Positions 55,631-64,000 of a stretch of DNA of 64,000 bases are shown here, one piece after another. How positions within the stretch are numbered: position 1 is the first letter of the stretch; every line of letters starts with the position of its first letter. The stretch lies in the NCBI RefSeq assembly GCF_024055665.1, contig NZ_JAMXMC010000003.1, positions 34,714 to 98,713 on the forward strand. Direction: 5' to 3'. The stretch comes from Ideonella oryzae (GTDB taxonomy: Bacteria > Pseudomonadota > Gammaproteobacteria > Burkholderiales > Burkholderiaceae_C). The notes below the pieces were generated by a model. That model saw only the letters and a list, made by a program, of their open reading frames with translations. It ran no database searches and was not told the DNA's origin. A program made the position numbers and the translations under genes.

Positions 55631-57782
55631 CGCGCAATCCTCCCATCACGCCAGGGGTGGCCACGCCGGGCATCGCCAGGGGACGCCCCCCCACCCTCGC
55701 CATCAGCTGCGGCAGCACGATCTCCGGCCGACCGTCCTTCACCACCTCACCGTGCTGCATCACGATCACCCGACTGGCCAACTTCATCGCCTGCATGGGC
55801 CGATGGGTGGACACGATCAGTATGTCCTCGGACTGAACATGCGCTTGCAGCGCCTGCCAGACGCGCACTTCGCTCTCGGCGTCGAGCGACGCCGTGGGTT
55901 CATCCAGCAGCCAGATGCGTGGCTGGTTGATGACCACACGGGCCAGCGCCACCAGTTGCCGCTGTCCGCCCGACAGCCCTTCCCCGCCTTCGCTGATCGG
56001 CAGATCCATGCCAAGGGGGCTGCTCGATGCGATCGCATCGACCCCAAGCTCGCGGGTCACCTTCAGCAGACGCGAATCGCTGGCTGTTCCCGAGAGCGCC
56101 AGGTTGCTGCGCAGCGTGCCCTTGAAGAGGTGCACGCTCTGAGGCAAATAGCCCATCTGGCTGGCCACCACCTGGGGGTCGATCTCCCACAGGTCGGCAT
56201 CGCCCAGCCGCACCCGCCCCTCGTTAGGCGGATACAGGCCGGCCATCACCTTGAGCAGCGTCGACTTGCCACCACCGACCGGCCCGACCAGCAGCACGCG
56301 TTCGCCGCTTCGGAACGTGAGTTTGTCGATGTTGACCTGCTGGACCGGCGATTCGGGATAGGCAAAGCGCACCTTCTCCAGTTCGATGGCCTCGGGGGGC
56401 GACTCCGGGAGGAGCAGTTGCTGCCCGGCACGACGCTCCAGTTCCAGGCTCATGACCCGATTGACCATCGCAAGGGACTGACTGACGTTCTGCCACTGGG
56501 TCAGGTATTGCACCCCCTGGGCCACCGGAGAGATGACGCGCCCCCCGAGGATGCCGCAGGCAATGAGCCCGCCCATCGTGAGCAGCCCCGCTTCGATCTG
56601 CCACACCCCCACAACCACCGCCGACACATAGGCCAAGGTGGCAAGACTGCCTGCGGTGACCGTGGTGAAGTTGCTGATCGCCTTCTGCTGGATGTTGTAG
56701 GCGTCGATGCTCGCGGTGATCTCCTGCCATTCCTGGGAGAAGCGCCAAGTCGCGTTGCCGGCGCGGATCGACTCGGCGCCGCGGATCGCATCCACCAGCA
56801 CCCCCTGACGCTCGTTGCTGCGCAGGAGTTGCTTGTGCAGCAAGTCGCGCAGGCGATATTGGGACACCAGCCCCAACAGCAGCGCGACGGGAAACAAGGC
56901 CGCATACACCCACCCGACCTTGCCGCCGATGGCGGCAATGAAGACGATGAAGAGCAACGCGAAGGGCAAGTCCACCAGGCTGAAGACCACCCCCGAGGAG
57001 AAGAACTGGCGCACCGATTCCAGTCCGCCCACCTGGGCCGCCAGGGTCCCGAGACTTCTCGGTTGGAGGTCCAGCCGCAGATGCAACAGATGGTCGAAAA
57101 CCTGTTGCGAGACCCGCTTGTCCACGGCGACGGAAACGCTGTCGAGGATGCGCGCGCGCAAGGTCTTCAATACCCAGTCCAGGGCCACCACCAGCACCAT
57201 CCCCGTCACCAGGGTGGTCAGCGTGGCGTAGGCCAGGGTCGGCACGACCCGGTCGTAGACCTGCATCGCAAAAAGCGACGTGGCAACGGCGATCAAGTTG
57301 ATGAGGAGGGTGGCCACGAGCACCTTGGGCACCCACCCGGGTTCACGGAACAGCTCGCGCCACACCAGCTTCGCGGCCCGGTTGCCGACCAACCCCGGAC
57401 TCAGGGACTTCGAACGCTGGGCGGGCGGACGCAGCCACAACACCAGCGCGTCCTGCAGCTCTGATTCCGCGATGCGCCGGCTCATATCCGCAGGGTCACT
57501 GAGCGTGATCCCCCCGGCGTCGCTCCGCTCAGCCACGAACCATTCACCTGCGTGGCGGACCAGGGCCGGCAAGCGGCGCGGATCGAAGCGCCGCCAAGCG
57601 AGCTGGATGGGCTGGACACCCTTCACCTGGGCAAGCATGAGCGTCTGGCGCAGCGCTTCGACCGGCTGCACTGCCGATGGCAGGTGTTCCGTTGCCTTTG
57701 TGCTGGCCTCCTCAAGCACCTCGGGAGCGCAAACGACACCCAGCTGTTGCAGGAGTCGGTGGACAAGCTGGTGGGGAATCAT
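55620..57782 (-). CDS. type I secretion ABC exporter with C39-like domain
   Basis: The 720 residues contain an N-terminal C39-peptidase-like domain (~1-130) without the catalytic Cys motif, a six-helix transporter domain (~170-450) and an ATPase domain with Walker A GPVGGGKSTLLK, signature LSGGQRQLVALARV and Walker B IWLLDEPTASLD. Degenerate C39 domains of this kind (LapB/HlyB type) bind RTX-adhesin substrates. It overlaps both neighbours by 4 or 11 bases. Confidence 0.95.
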   Translation of the reverse strand: MIPHQLVHRLLQQLGVVCAPEVLEEASTKATEHLPSAVQPVEALRQTLMLAQVKGVQPIQLAWRRFDPRRLPALVRHAGEWFVAERSDAGGITLSDPADMSRRIAESELQDALVLWLRPPAQRSKSLSPGLVGNRAAKLVWRELFREPGWVPKVLVATLLINLIAVATSLFAMQVYDRVVPTLAYATLTTLVTGMVLVVALDWVLKTLRARILDSVSVAVDKRVSQQVFDHLLHLRLDLQPRSLGTLAAQVGGLESVRQFFSSGVVFSLVDLPFALLFIVFIAAIGGKVGWVYAALFPVALLLGLVSQYRLRDLLHKQLLRSNERQGVLVDAIRGAESIRAGNATWRFSQEWQEITASIDAYNIQQKAISNFTTVTAGSLATLAYVSAVVVGVWQIEAGLLTMGGLIACGILGGRVISPVAQGVQYLTQWQNVSQSLAMVNRVMSLELERRAGQQLLLPESPPEAIELEKVRFAYPESPVQQVNIDKLTFRSGERVLLVGPVGGGKSTLLKVMAGLYPPNEGRVRLGDADLWEIDPQVVASQMGYLPQSVHLFKGTLRSNLALSGTASDSRLLKVTRELGVDAIASSSPLGMDLPISEGGEGLSGGQRQLVALARVVINQPRIWLLDEPTASLDAESEVRVWQALQAHVQSEDILIVSTHRPMQAMKLASRVIVMQHGEVVKDGRPEIVLPQLMARVGGRPLAMPGVATPGVMGGLRDVV

Positions 57783-59029
57783 CGGTCATTCTCCGAGAAG
57801 ACCAGGGCATCCAGCTGACCAGTCAGCGCAGCCAGTTTCAGGGAATAGACCAACCAGTCGGTTTGAGCCTGGGCCTGCTGAAAACGCTCGTCGGACAGTT
57901 CTCGTTGCATGTTGAGAAGATCCAGCCAACTCTTGCTTCCTGCCTCATATTGGCGTTGATAGGAGGCGAGAATCCCAGCGAGCTCGCTGACCGAAACCCC
58001 CTGGCTTTCGAGCAGAACTTTCTGGACGCGTCGGTTCGTCTCCAGACTCTGCACCGTGCGCTCCAGATCAACGCGCGTGGCGTTCAGGTCCTCTTCGGCG
58101 GCCCGCTGGCGGGAGACGGCCGCCTTGCTGCGCCCGGCGGCGGCAAAACCCATCCCTTCCAGACTTCCCTCCAGCACCACGCTCATCCGGACGTTTTGAC
58201 CATAGTAAGGCTGATTGAAATAACGATCCGCCTGCACATAGACGGTGGGCATGGCCGCGGTCCGCTCACGCTCCACATCGGCCTGGGCCAGCTCGACCTG
58301 ACGCTGCTTGAGGCGCAGGTCGGCACTTTGCTCCCACGCCAAGGCCTCCAGCGTAGCGGCATCGGGCAACCGGGTGAGGGCCTCCGGCACCGGCTCGTCG
58401 GCCTCGACAACGGTCTGGGTCAAGGCCCGCAACTCGGTCTTGGCCACCGCGAGCTCACCTTCGTATCGCTGCTGCAAGGCCCTGGCCTGGGTCAGGCGTG
58501 CCAGGGCCAAACGGACATCGGCCACAGAGGCCAGCTCCCCCCGCTCGCGGCGCTGAATCTGCTCGTACAGCTTTGTCAGGCTGGCGACGTTCTCCTGGGC
58601 GATCACGAGCCGCTGGTGGGTCCCTTGCACCTGAACATAGGCCACGGAGGTCTGATCCAGCAGCTGTCGCTGGATCCGGAACAGGTCGGCCTGATCCGCC
58701 GTCAAGTCCGCATTGGCGTAGGCAATGCCACTGTCAATGCGCCCGAAGGCCCACACAGGCAAGCGCCCGCGCAGGGTGACTGGATTGGTGTTGGCATTGG
58801 TGGTGTCATCCCGATTGGTCGCCTGCCCGCTCAGCGTGGGATAGCGCTGAGCCTTTGCCGTGTCGACCGCGTAGCCCTTGGCCGCGACCTCCCCGCGTTT
58901 CCCAGCCAAGGCCGGGTGCTGGCTCAAGGCGGCACGCAGCGCGGCCTCCAGGCCTGTGGTGGCGGCGAGGCCCGGTCCGGCCGCAAACACCAGCAGCAAG
59001 CCGAACAAACGGGCGTGGTTCTTTTTCAT
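57779..59029 (-). CDS. TolC-family outer membrane protein of the secretion operon
   Basis: The 416 residues have a signal peptide (GPGLAATTG) and the TolC fold: LEAALRAALSQHPALAGKRGEVA, LTQARALQQRYEGELAVAK and the SWLDLLNMQRELSDERFQQAQAQ segment. It is LapE-like, forming the exit channel for the adhesin. The start MKKNHARLF was chosen because it begins with a signal peptide; the longer reading does not. The start overlaps the sulfotransferase stop by 4 bases. Confidence 0.92.
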   Translation of the reverse strand: MKKNHARLFGLLLVFAAGPGLAATTGLEAALRAALSQHPALAGKRGEVAAKGYAVDTAKAQRYPTLSGQATNRDDTTNANTNPVTLRGRLPVWAFGRIDSGIAYANADLTADQADLFRIQRQLLDQTSVAYVQVQGTHQRLVIAQENVASLTKLYEQIQRRERGELASVADVRLALARLTQARALQQRYEGELAVAKTELRALTQTVVEADEPVPEALTRLPDAATLEALAWEQSADLRLKQRQVELAQADVERERTAAMPTVYVQADRYFNQPYYGQNVRMSVVLEGSLEGMGFAAAGRSKAAVSRQRAAEEDLNATRVDLERTVQSLETNRRVQKVLLESQGVSVSELAGILASYQRQYEAGSKSWLDLLNMQRELSDERFQQAQAQTDWLVYSLKLAALTGQLDALVFSENDR

Positions 59030-61842
59030 CCGGCGATTCCATTCTGCCCGGTCGTGGTGACTGGCCATTCCAAGGCCACGTGCGCTTCCTCGGCGGGGCC
59101 TCCAGCTTCGTCTGCGTGCGCGGCCCACCGTTTGGGGATCCTGAGCCCTTCTGCTTTCCCGGTGTCTCCCGCCATTTCGCAGGCCTGGATCAGATCCTGG
59201 CGCCAGTTCCGGTTCCACGGGCACTTCTCCAGTCCCCGCTCCATGTGAGCGATACCTTCCTGCACATGCCCCTTGTGCACGTAGATCAGTCCCACCATGA
59301 AATGGGCGGCGGCATGCTCGGGGAAATGGTGCAGCACCTTCTTGAATTCGTATTCAGCGGCATCGAGTTGTTCCGCCCGATACAGCGCCACCCCATCGGT
59401 GAACATGCCCGGCGTCGGAAAGCGCGGCATCTCAATGGGTTCCCATGTGACTCTTGCGTTGGTGCCGGCAATCAAAGGCGCAAGCTGCGCTTGGTAGCGC
59501 TCCCACTTCGCCTTGCTGGTCTTGTAGATGGGTTGACGCACCTGCCACACGCTGGCCGTCTTCACCGGCCGGTCCAGCGCATCGAAAGCCAGCACCTGCG
59601 GCTCCCAGGGCACACCGATGTAGTCGAGCATCCGCCGCGCCATGCCCTCGGTATCCTCAACGACATCTTCGTAGTTGATTTCGAGAATCTCGCCGGGGAA
59701 CGTCTGATGCCAATGGCGCATCAGCAGATTGTGGTCAGCCAGTTGCTCGCCGATCCAGCCGAGGTCGTAGGCGAAACCCATGCCCCCGTGCTTGGCCGCA
59801 TAGTCGATGAAGTAATTGCTGATCGCAATATCGCGCGGGTCCCGGCGCACCGAGATGATCCTCGCCTGGGGAAAGAGAAATTTGATGAAGCCGATGTTCT
59901 CGAAATTGTGCGGTAGCTTGTCGATGACGAATCGCGCCTGTGGCTTGGCCTCGGCGGCCAGCTCCTTGAGCTCCTTGAGCACACCTTCGGCAATGCCCCG
60001 GGTCGCATGGGGATTGAGGTCATCCACGCAGTCCGGATATTCCCGTCCCGAGCCCACGCGGCGCTCCCAGCGGTTCAGCCCCTGGATGCGGCTGGGAATC
60101 ACCCCGAGCTCACCGGCGCCGGAAATCTGGCTGTGGCCAGCAAGGATCTGCTCCACCAGCGTGGTGCCTGAGCGCGGCATGCCCAGCACGAACACCGGCA
60201 GCGATTCGTCCTGGCCACGGTAGCCACAGTCCTGGCGGTGCTCGAACAAGGCCTTGGTGAATGCGTGGCGGATGCGGGCGCAGCGCTGGCGATGCGCCCT
60301 CGGGTCATAGCGCAGATGCTTGCGACTGGCCTCGTTGGCCTCTTGCGCCAGGCCGAAAGCTCGCGCGTCATCCTTCTTCTTTTCCCAGGCTGCGGCCAGC
60401 TGGAACAACAGGCCGGAGCGGGCCGAGCCTTCCAGGCTGGGTTGGCGGGCCAATCTTTCCAGGCGCTCCAGCGTCTCGCTGTCGTCCGGGATCTGGCGGG
60501 CGTTGATCAGGGAGGAGATGCCCTTGGCCGGGTCGATCTGCTGGACGCGCTCGAACAAGGCCACCGCCTCATCGAGGCGGCCGCGCTGCATCTGCTGCTG
60601 GCCCAGGCCCTGCAAGGCGGGCAGGAACCAAGGGTTGTCGGCGAGGATTTCGTTGAACAGCGTTTCTGCCCGGTCGAAATGCCGCTCGTCACACTCCACC
60701 TGAGCCAGTGCGCTTTTGGCCTGCCAACGCAGGGCGCGGACCTGTGCGTCCGAAAGGCCTTCCCCGATCCCCAGCTGCTCGGCCAGCGCCACGGCTTCTT
60801 CGGCGGCAGCGCGCGCCTCGCCGGTAAGGCCGCGCAGGCAGGCATCGGTTAGTCTTACCCACAACCAGATCTGGCGGGGGACGGGTTCATCCTTGCGTCT
60901 GGCCAGTGCCAACGCGCTGCGGAGAATCTGGATGGCCTGTAGGCTGCGGCCCTGAACCAGCGCCAGTTCGGCCAGCTGGCCCATGAGGGGAAAGTTCTCC
61001 GGGGTGTGCTGCAAAGCCTCGCGCAGCGCGGTCTCGGCCTCGGCGTGGCGGTCGTGGCCAGCCAGCACGTTGGCGTAGCCGATGAGGTAGCCGACCCACT
61101 CGTCCTCGACGAGCGCGGCGCGCTGCGCTTCCAGCCACGCCTCGGCGGCGGCCAAGCGCCCGCTGGCCCCCCAGACCTCCAGCTGCAGGCCATCGAGCTG
61201 GGCACGGAAAATCAAGCAGGCCGTGGGCGACAGCGTCCCGTCCTGTTCCGCCAGGCGGACCCGCGCGACCGCGAGCGCGGCCTCGGCGGCAGCGACGTTA
61301 CCGGCTTCGAGATCGAGGCGCGCCAGCGCACTCCACGCCGGCAGGCGATGGGGGGCGAGCTCAACCGAGCGTCGGTATAGCGCGCGCGCCTCGTCCAGGT
61401 CCCCGGTCTGCATCCGGCAGAAGGCGAGCCGCGCCAGCGCCAGGTCATGCCCAGGCCGTTCAGCAACGGCGGCTTCGAGGGCGGAAATGGCCAGTGGCAA
61501 GCGACCGGTGAGGATGTGTGCGGCCGCGAGGTCCACCCGCGCGTCCAGATCGAGCGCATCGCCCAGGCTCGCTTGCACCTGATTGAGTCGCCGCAGCGCC
61601 GCTTCGGCGGCGGCTCGATCATTCCGTTGGGCGCAAGCCAGGGCCAGCAAGGGCAACGCATTGACTTCACCCGTTTCGGCCAGGAAAGCCTCGGCGTTGC
61701 CACGCAGCAGCTCGAACTGTTGCTGATCTGCAAGCTGGCGCAGGATGCTCAGATAGCTCACGAATGCGAAGCGTTGAATGGGAGGGATGCCGTCAACCGT
61801 GAAGCGTCGTGGCTGACTGGCTCCGGAACGAGACTGCGCCAA
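59026..61842 (-). CDS. TPR-sulfotransferase protein
   Basis: The 938 residues have N-terminal TPR repeats (~30-490), a sulfotransferase domain (~545-820) and a further TPR pair at the C-terminus. The PAPS-binding motifs are present: GMPRSGTTLVEQIL near 554-567 for the 5'-phosphosulfate and VRRDPRDIAISNYF near 665 for the 3'-phosphate. It would transfer sulfate from PAPS to a sugar or tyrosine. The start is uncertain: TTG (used) or a GTG at 61761. It is in the middle of a type I secretion operon, which suggests modification of the adhesin or of a surface glycan. Confidence 0.85.
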   Translation of the reverse strand: MAQSRSGASQPRRFTVDGIPPIQRFAFVSYLSILRQLADQQQFELLRGNAEAFLAETGEVNALPLLALACAQRNDRAAAEAALRRLNQVQASLGDALDLDARVDLAAAHILTGRLPLAISALEAAVAERPGHDLALARLAFCRMQTGDLDEARALYRRSVELAPHRLPAWSALARLDLEAGNVAAAEAALAVARVRLAEQDGTLSPTACLIFRAQLDGLQLEVWGASGRLAAAEAWLEAQRAALVEDEWVGYLIGYANVLAGHDRHAEAETALREALQHTPENFPLMGQLAELALVQGRSLQAIQILRSALALARRKDEPVPRQIWLWVRLTDACLRGLTGEARAAAEEAVALAEQLGIGEGLSDAQVRALRWQAKSALAQVECDERHFDRAETLFNEILADNPWFLPALQGLGQQQMQRGRLDEAVALFERVQQIDPAKGISSLINARQIPDDSETLERLERLARQPSLEGSARSGLLFQLAAAWEKKKDDARAFGLAQEANEASRKHLRYDPRAHRQRCARIRHAFTKALFEHRQDCGYRGQDESLPVFVLGMPRSGTTLVEQILAGHSQISGAGELGVIPSRIQGLNRWERRVGSGREYPDCVDDLNPHATRGIAEGVLKELKELAAEAKPQARFVIDKLPHNFENIGFIKFLFPQARIISVRRDPRDIAISNYFIDYAAKHGGMGFAYDLGWIGEQLADHNLLMRHWHQTFPGEILEINYEDVVEDTEGMARRMLDYIGVPWEPQVLAFDALDRPVKTASVWQVRQPIYKTSKAKWERYQAQLAPLIAGTNARVTWEPIEMPRFPTPGMFTDGVALYRAEQLDAAEYEFKKVLHHFPEHAAAHFMVGLIYVHKGHVQEGIAHMERGLEKCPWNRNWRQDLIQACEMAGDTGKAEGLRIPKRWAAHADEAGGPAEEAHVALEWPVTTTGQNGIAG

Positions 61843-62093
61843 CCGCTTCTTGCATCCACCGGGGGCAAATGGCTTCGCTTGGTCGGGGTATCAATTCGAT
61901 CCACAGGAGGGGCTTGTGCGGGATCGCCACACGGGCCCCGGAGAACGTCGGTCGCAGGCGTCTCCGGCTTCTGGCGCAGCCCGCCCACTCCTGGGTTCGC
62001 TGGGCCCTTCCGCGCTGCGGCATCGTGGGGCAGTAAAGATCCCGTGCATGCCGAGCTTGCGTTCGGGGGCTTCCATCCCGCCCAGCTGCCAGC
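61843..62093. other. intergenic spacer before the sulfotransferase gene
   Basis: This 251-base stretch between the adhesin stop and the sulfotransferase start contains no gene or clear terminator that I can see. Read-through from the adhesin gene is possible; an internal promoter may also lie here. Confidence 0.5.
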
Positions 62094-64000
62094 TCAGGCA
62101 AGGCCTTGAGTATGCAGGACGTTAGTTGGCATTTTCGTCAGGTATACCGCGGACAACGCTGCACCATTGTTGATATGGGATGCTGGGTGATTAGGTTGTG
62201 ACCAAAGATTTGTGACGTTGGCGAAGTGCCCCCCGTGAGTCTCTCGATGCAACATTACAATATTTGTAGAAATACGCAGGCTTGCGGCTGCACTATTCGC
62301 ATTCTTCCAGTTGAGCATGTAACCGGAGGGTCCAGAGGTTAGGCTGAAATGATTAACACTTCTGCCGACGGCATACAAGACAGGAGAACCGCTGCCGACC
62401 AAAACGATCTTGTCGTCAGATCCCAGGTTTTGCCCGCCGCGCCAGTTCCCCCAGGTCCCTGTCTCGCCATGCTCATTATTTGCACTGCCATCGGTCAATA
62501 GAGTGGCCGAATTACTGTCGACCCGGATGTAGATGGTGTAAGACACGCCAGCTTGAAAGGTGCGATTCGAGTGACTCGACGAGACGCCCGAGTACAAATC
62601 GAACACGACGATGGACGTATTGACGCTACTGGCGACGTCGAAATTGACCGTGGTGTTGTCGTTGATTCCGGCGTAAGCATTGCCCGCAGCATCCGTGACG
62701 GCCGTGTTGTCGACATGCACGGCATACGAATGACCTCCAGTCAGGTCGCTTGTCGGGTTGATGGTGAGTGTCGATGTCCCCCAGCCCGTCACCTCGCTGG
62801 AGCCGACACTAATGGTCGTGTCGCTGTTGGCAGTGATGTCGTGCAGCACGAAGTTGCCCGTGCCCTGATCGACGGCTTCGCTGAAGTTGAGCGTGATGTT
62901 GCCCGATGCGCTGACGCCTGTGGCGTTGTCGGCTGGGGAAGAGGACGAGAGCGTCGGCGCGGTCGTGTCGATGCTCACCGACAGCGCTGAAGACGCTGCG
63001 CTGTCGTTGCCGGCGGCGTCGGTGGCCGTGGCCGTGAAGCTGTGCGTGCCCCCTGCCAGGGTCCCGGTCGTAAAGCTCCAGTTTCCCGAACCATCCGCCG
63101 TCACGGCACCCAGTTCCGTCGCACCATCAAAAACGTGAACGGTGCTGTTCGCTTCGGCCGTGCCACCCAAGGTCGGGGTGGTGTCGTTGGTGAGGTTGTC
63201 GGTCGTCGAAATGCCGCTGTCACTGGCGCTCACCAGGTCTGGCGCAGAAGGGACTGAAGGCGCGGTGGTATCCAGCGTGTAGGCCTGGCTGCCGGTGGTG
63301 GCGCTGTCGTTGCCTGCCGCGTCGGTGATCTTGAACAGGATGGCGCTGCTACCCGAGAGGGTGGCGCCATCCCAGTGGATGGCGGTGCCACTGAGCTTGC
63401 TGGTGATGTCGGTCCAGTGGGCGCCATTGTCCACCGAGCCGTACAGAATGTCGCCCACAGCCAAGGCGCCACTCAGCGTGCCTGTGATGGTCTGGCTGGC
63501 CGTCTTGGTGATGAAGTCAGTGGCACTGGCGCCGGTGTCTGCGCTGATGTCCACGCCGCTCACCGTCTGGACCGGGGCGGCCGTGTCCAGCACATAGGCC
63601 TGGTTGCCGCTGGTGGCGCTGTCGTTGCCGGCCGCGTCAGATATCTTGAACAGGATGGTGCTGCTGCCCGAGAGAGCGGCGCCGTCCCAGCTGATGGCGG
63701 TGCCACTGACCTTGCTGGTGATGTCGGTCCAGTGGGCACCGTTGTCCACCGAGCCGTACAGGACCTCGCCCGAGGCCAGCGCACCACTCAGCGTGCCCGT
63801 GATGGTCTGGCTGGCCGTCTTGGTGATGAAATCGGTCGCACTCGCGCCGGTGTCGGCGCTGATGTCCAAACCACTGACCGCCTGCGTGGGCGCGGCAGTG
63901 TCCAGCGTGAAGGTGTAGGCGGTGCTGACCGCCGAGACATTGCCCGCCGCATCCGTCTGGCGCACGTACACGGTGTTGCTGCCTTCGACCGGCGTGAAGC
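62094..64000 (-). CDS. 3' part of a large Ig-repeat adhesin (type I secretion substrate)
   Basis: Only the last ~635 residues are inside the window; the reading frame is open at the right edge. The visible part has two near-identical 105-residue repeats, a third Ig-like unit (PTLGGTAEANSTVHVFDGATE), a Big-type domain (SPADNATGVSASGNITLNFSEAV) and an unusual ~180-residue C-terminus. Such proteins are exported by the neighbouring type I secretion genes and act in adhesion or biofilm. No RTX nonapeptide (GGxGxDxUx) is visible in this part. The C-terminal segment is clearly lower in GC than the rest of the window. Confidence 0.8.
   Translation of the reverse strand, partial: FTPVEGSNTVYVRQTDAAGNVSAVSTAYTFTLDTAAPTQAVSGLDISADTGASATDFITKTASQTITGTLSGALASGEVLYGSVDNGAHWTDITSKVSGTAISWDGAALSGSSTILFKISDAAGNDSATSGNQAYVLDTAAPVQTVSGVDISADTGASATDFITKTASQTITGTLSGALAVGDILYGSVDNGAHWTDITSKLSGTAIHWDGATLSGSSAILFKITDAAGNDSATTGSQAYTLDTTAPSVPSAPDLVSASDSGISTTDNLTNDTTPTLGGTAEANSTVHVFDGATELGAVTADGSGNWSFTTGTLAGGTHSFTATATDAAGNDSAASSALSVSIDTTAPTLSSSSPADNATGVSASGNITLNFSEAVDQGTGNFVLHDITANSDTTISVGSSEVTGWGTSTLTINPTSDLTGGHSYAVHVDNTAVTDAAGNAYAGINDNTTVNFDVASSVNTSIVVFDLYSGVSSSHSNRTFQAGVSYTIYIRVDSNSATLLTDGSANNEHGETGTWGNWRGGQNLGSDDKIVLVGSGSPVLYAVGRSVNHFSLTSGPSGYMLNWKNANSAAASLRISTNIVMLHRETHGGHFANVTNLWSQPNHPASHINNGAALSAVYLTKMPTNVLHTQGLA
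63270..63584 (-). repeat. adhesin repeat unit 2 (105 residues)
   Basis: This unit starts at TAAPVQTVSGVDIS and ends at AYTLD. Its protein sequence is nearly identical to unit 1; most differences are conservative (LASGEVLYG versus LAVGDILYG). Confidence 0.85.
63585..63899 (-). repeat. adhesin repeat unit 1 (105 residues)
   Basis: This unit starts at TAAPTQAVSGLDIS and ends at AYVLD, and directly joins unit 2 with no spacer. The 315-base period suggests that more copies lie to the right of the window. Confidence 0.85.

Overview
The window is high-GC (roughly two thirds G+C) chromosomal DNA of a betaproteobacterium, most likely order Burkholderiales. Support comes from the dense gene packing with ATGA/GTGA stop-start overlaps, the many GTG/TTG starts, betaproteobacterial-type housekeeping proteins (AlaS, CoaBC, Dut, TrmB, WaaA, UppP) and a tRNA-Gly(CCC). 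I cannot name the genus from sequence alone. I saw no rRNA, transposase, integrase, phage gene or CRISPR array.

Layout. (1) 1-10.5 kb is housekeeping: a small lipoprotein, a JmjC/cupin ribosomal oxygenase-like gene divergent from a SlyD-type FKBP isomerase, dut-coaBC, a YecA/SEC-C protein, an MscS channel, a type II NADH dehydrogenase, a DUF1993 gene and alaS. (2) 10.9-27.9 kb is one same-strand run of 16 tightly coupled genes. It encodes an ApbE flavin transferase, a ~1000-residue lipoprotein with hydrazine-synthase-alpha-like architecture and three cytochrome-c heme motifs, a second cytochrome-like lipoprotein, two outer-membrane barrels (one with an SH3 domain), a TlpA thioredoxin, a DUF4266 lipoprotein, a DUF3570 barrel, a periplasmic protein, two large repeat (TPR) proteins, a small exported protein, ExbB, two different ExbD proteins and a TonB/AgmX-like protein. 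Together they look like a proton-motive-force-powered, envelope-spanning redox or transport machine. This is the most interesting part of the window. (3) 28-39 kb holds a nucleoside deoxyribosyltransferase-like gene, a small hypothetical, and a GABA/polyamine catabolic region: a MocR regulator divergent from gabT, then a PotABCD-type ABC transporter, an agmatinase/guanidinobutyrase-type ureohydrolase and gabD. (4) 38.7-54.4 kb is mixed: a degenerate GGDEF protein, an esterase lipoprotein with an outer-membrane barrel, a secreted beta-propeller-like protein, tRNA-Gly, trmB, uppP, a TetR-pcm-rhodanese-tolC run, waaA, pgm, a split Ada/AlkA repair pair and an EamA transporter. (5) 54.4-64 kb is a minus-strand type I secretion operon: the 3' end of a repetitive adhesin running off the window, a TPR-sulfotransferase, and TolC, ABC and HlyD components.

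How the genes work together. In region 2, ApbE could flavinylate a partner (the DUF4266 lipoprotein is a candidate), TlpA could keep heme-attachment cysteines reduced, and ExbB/ExbD/TonB could energise the outer-membrane barrels. In region 3, guanidinobutyrate or a polyamine would be imported, hydrolysed to GABA and converted by GabT and GabD to succinate. In region 5 the secretion proteins should export the adhesin, and the sulfotransferase may modify it or a surface glycan.
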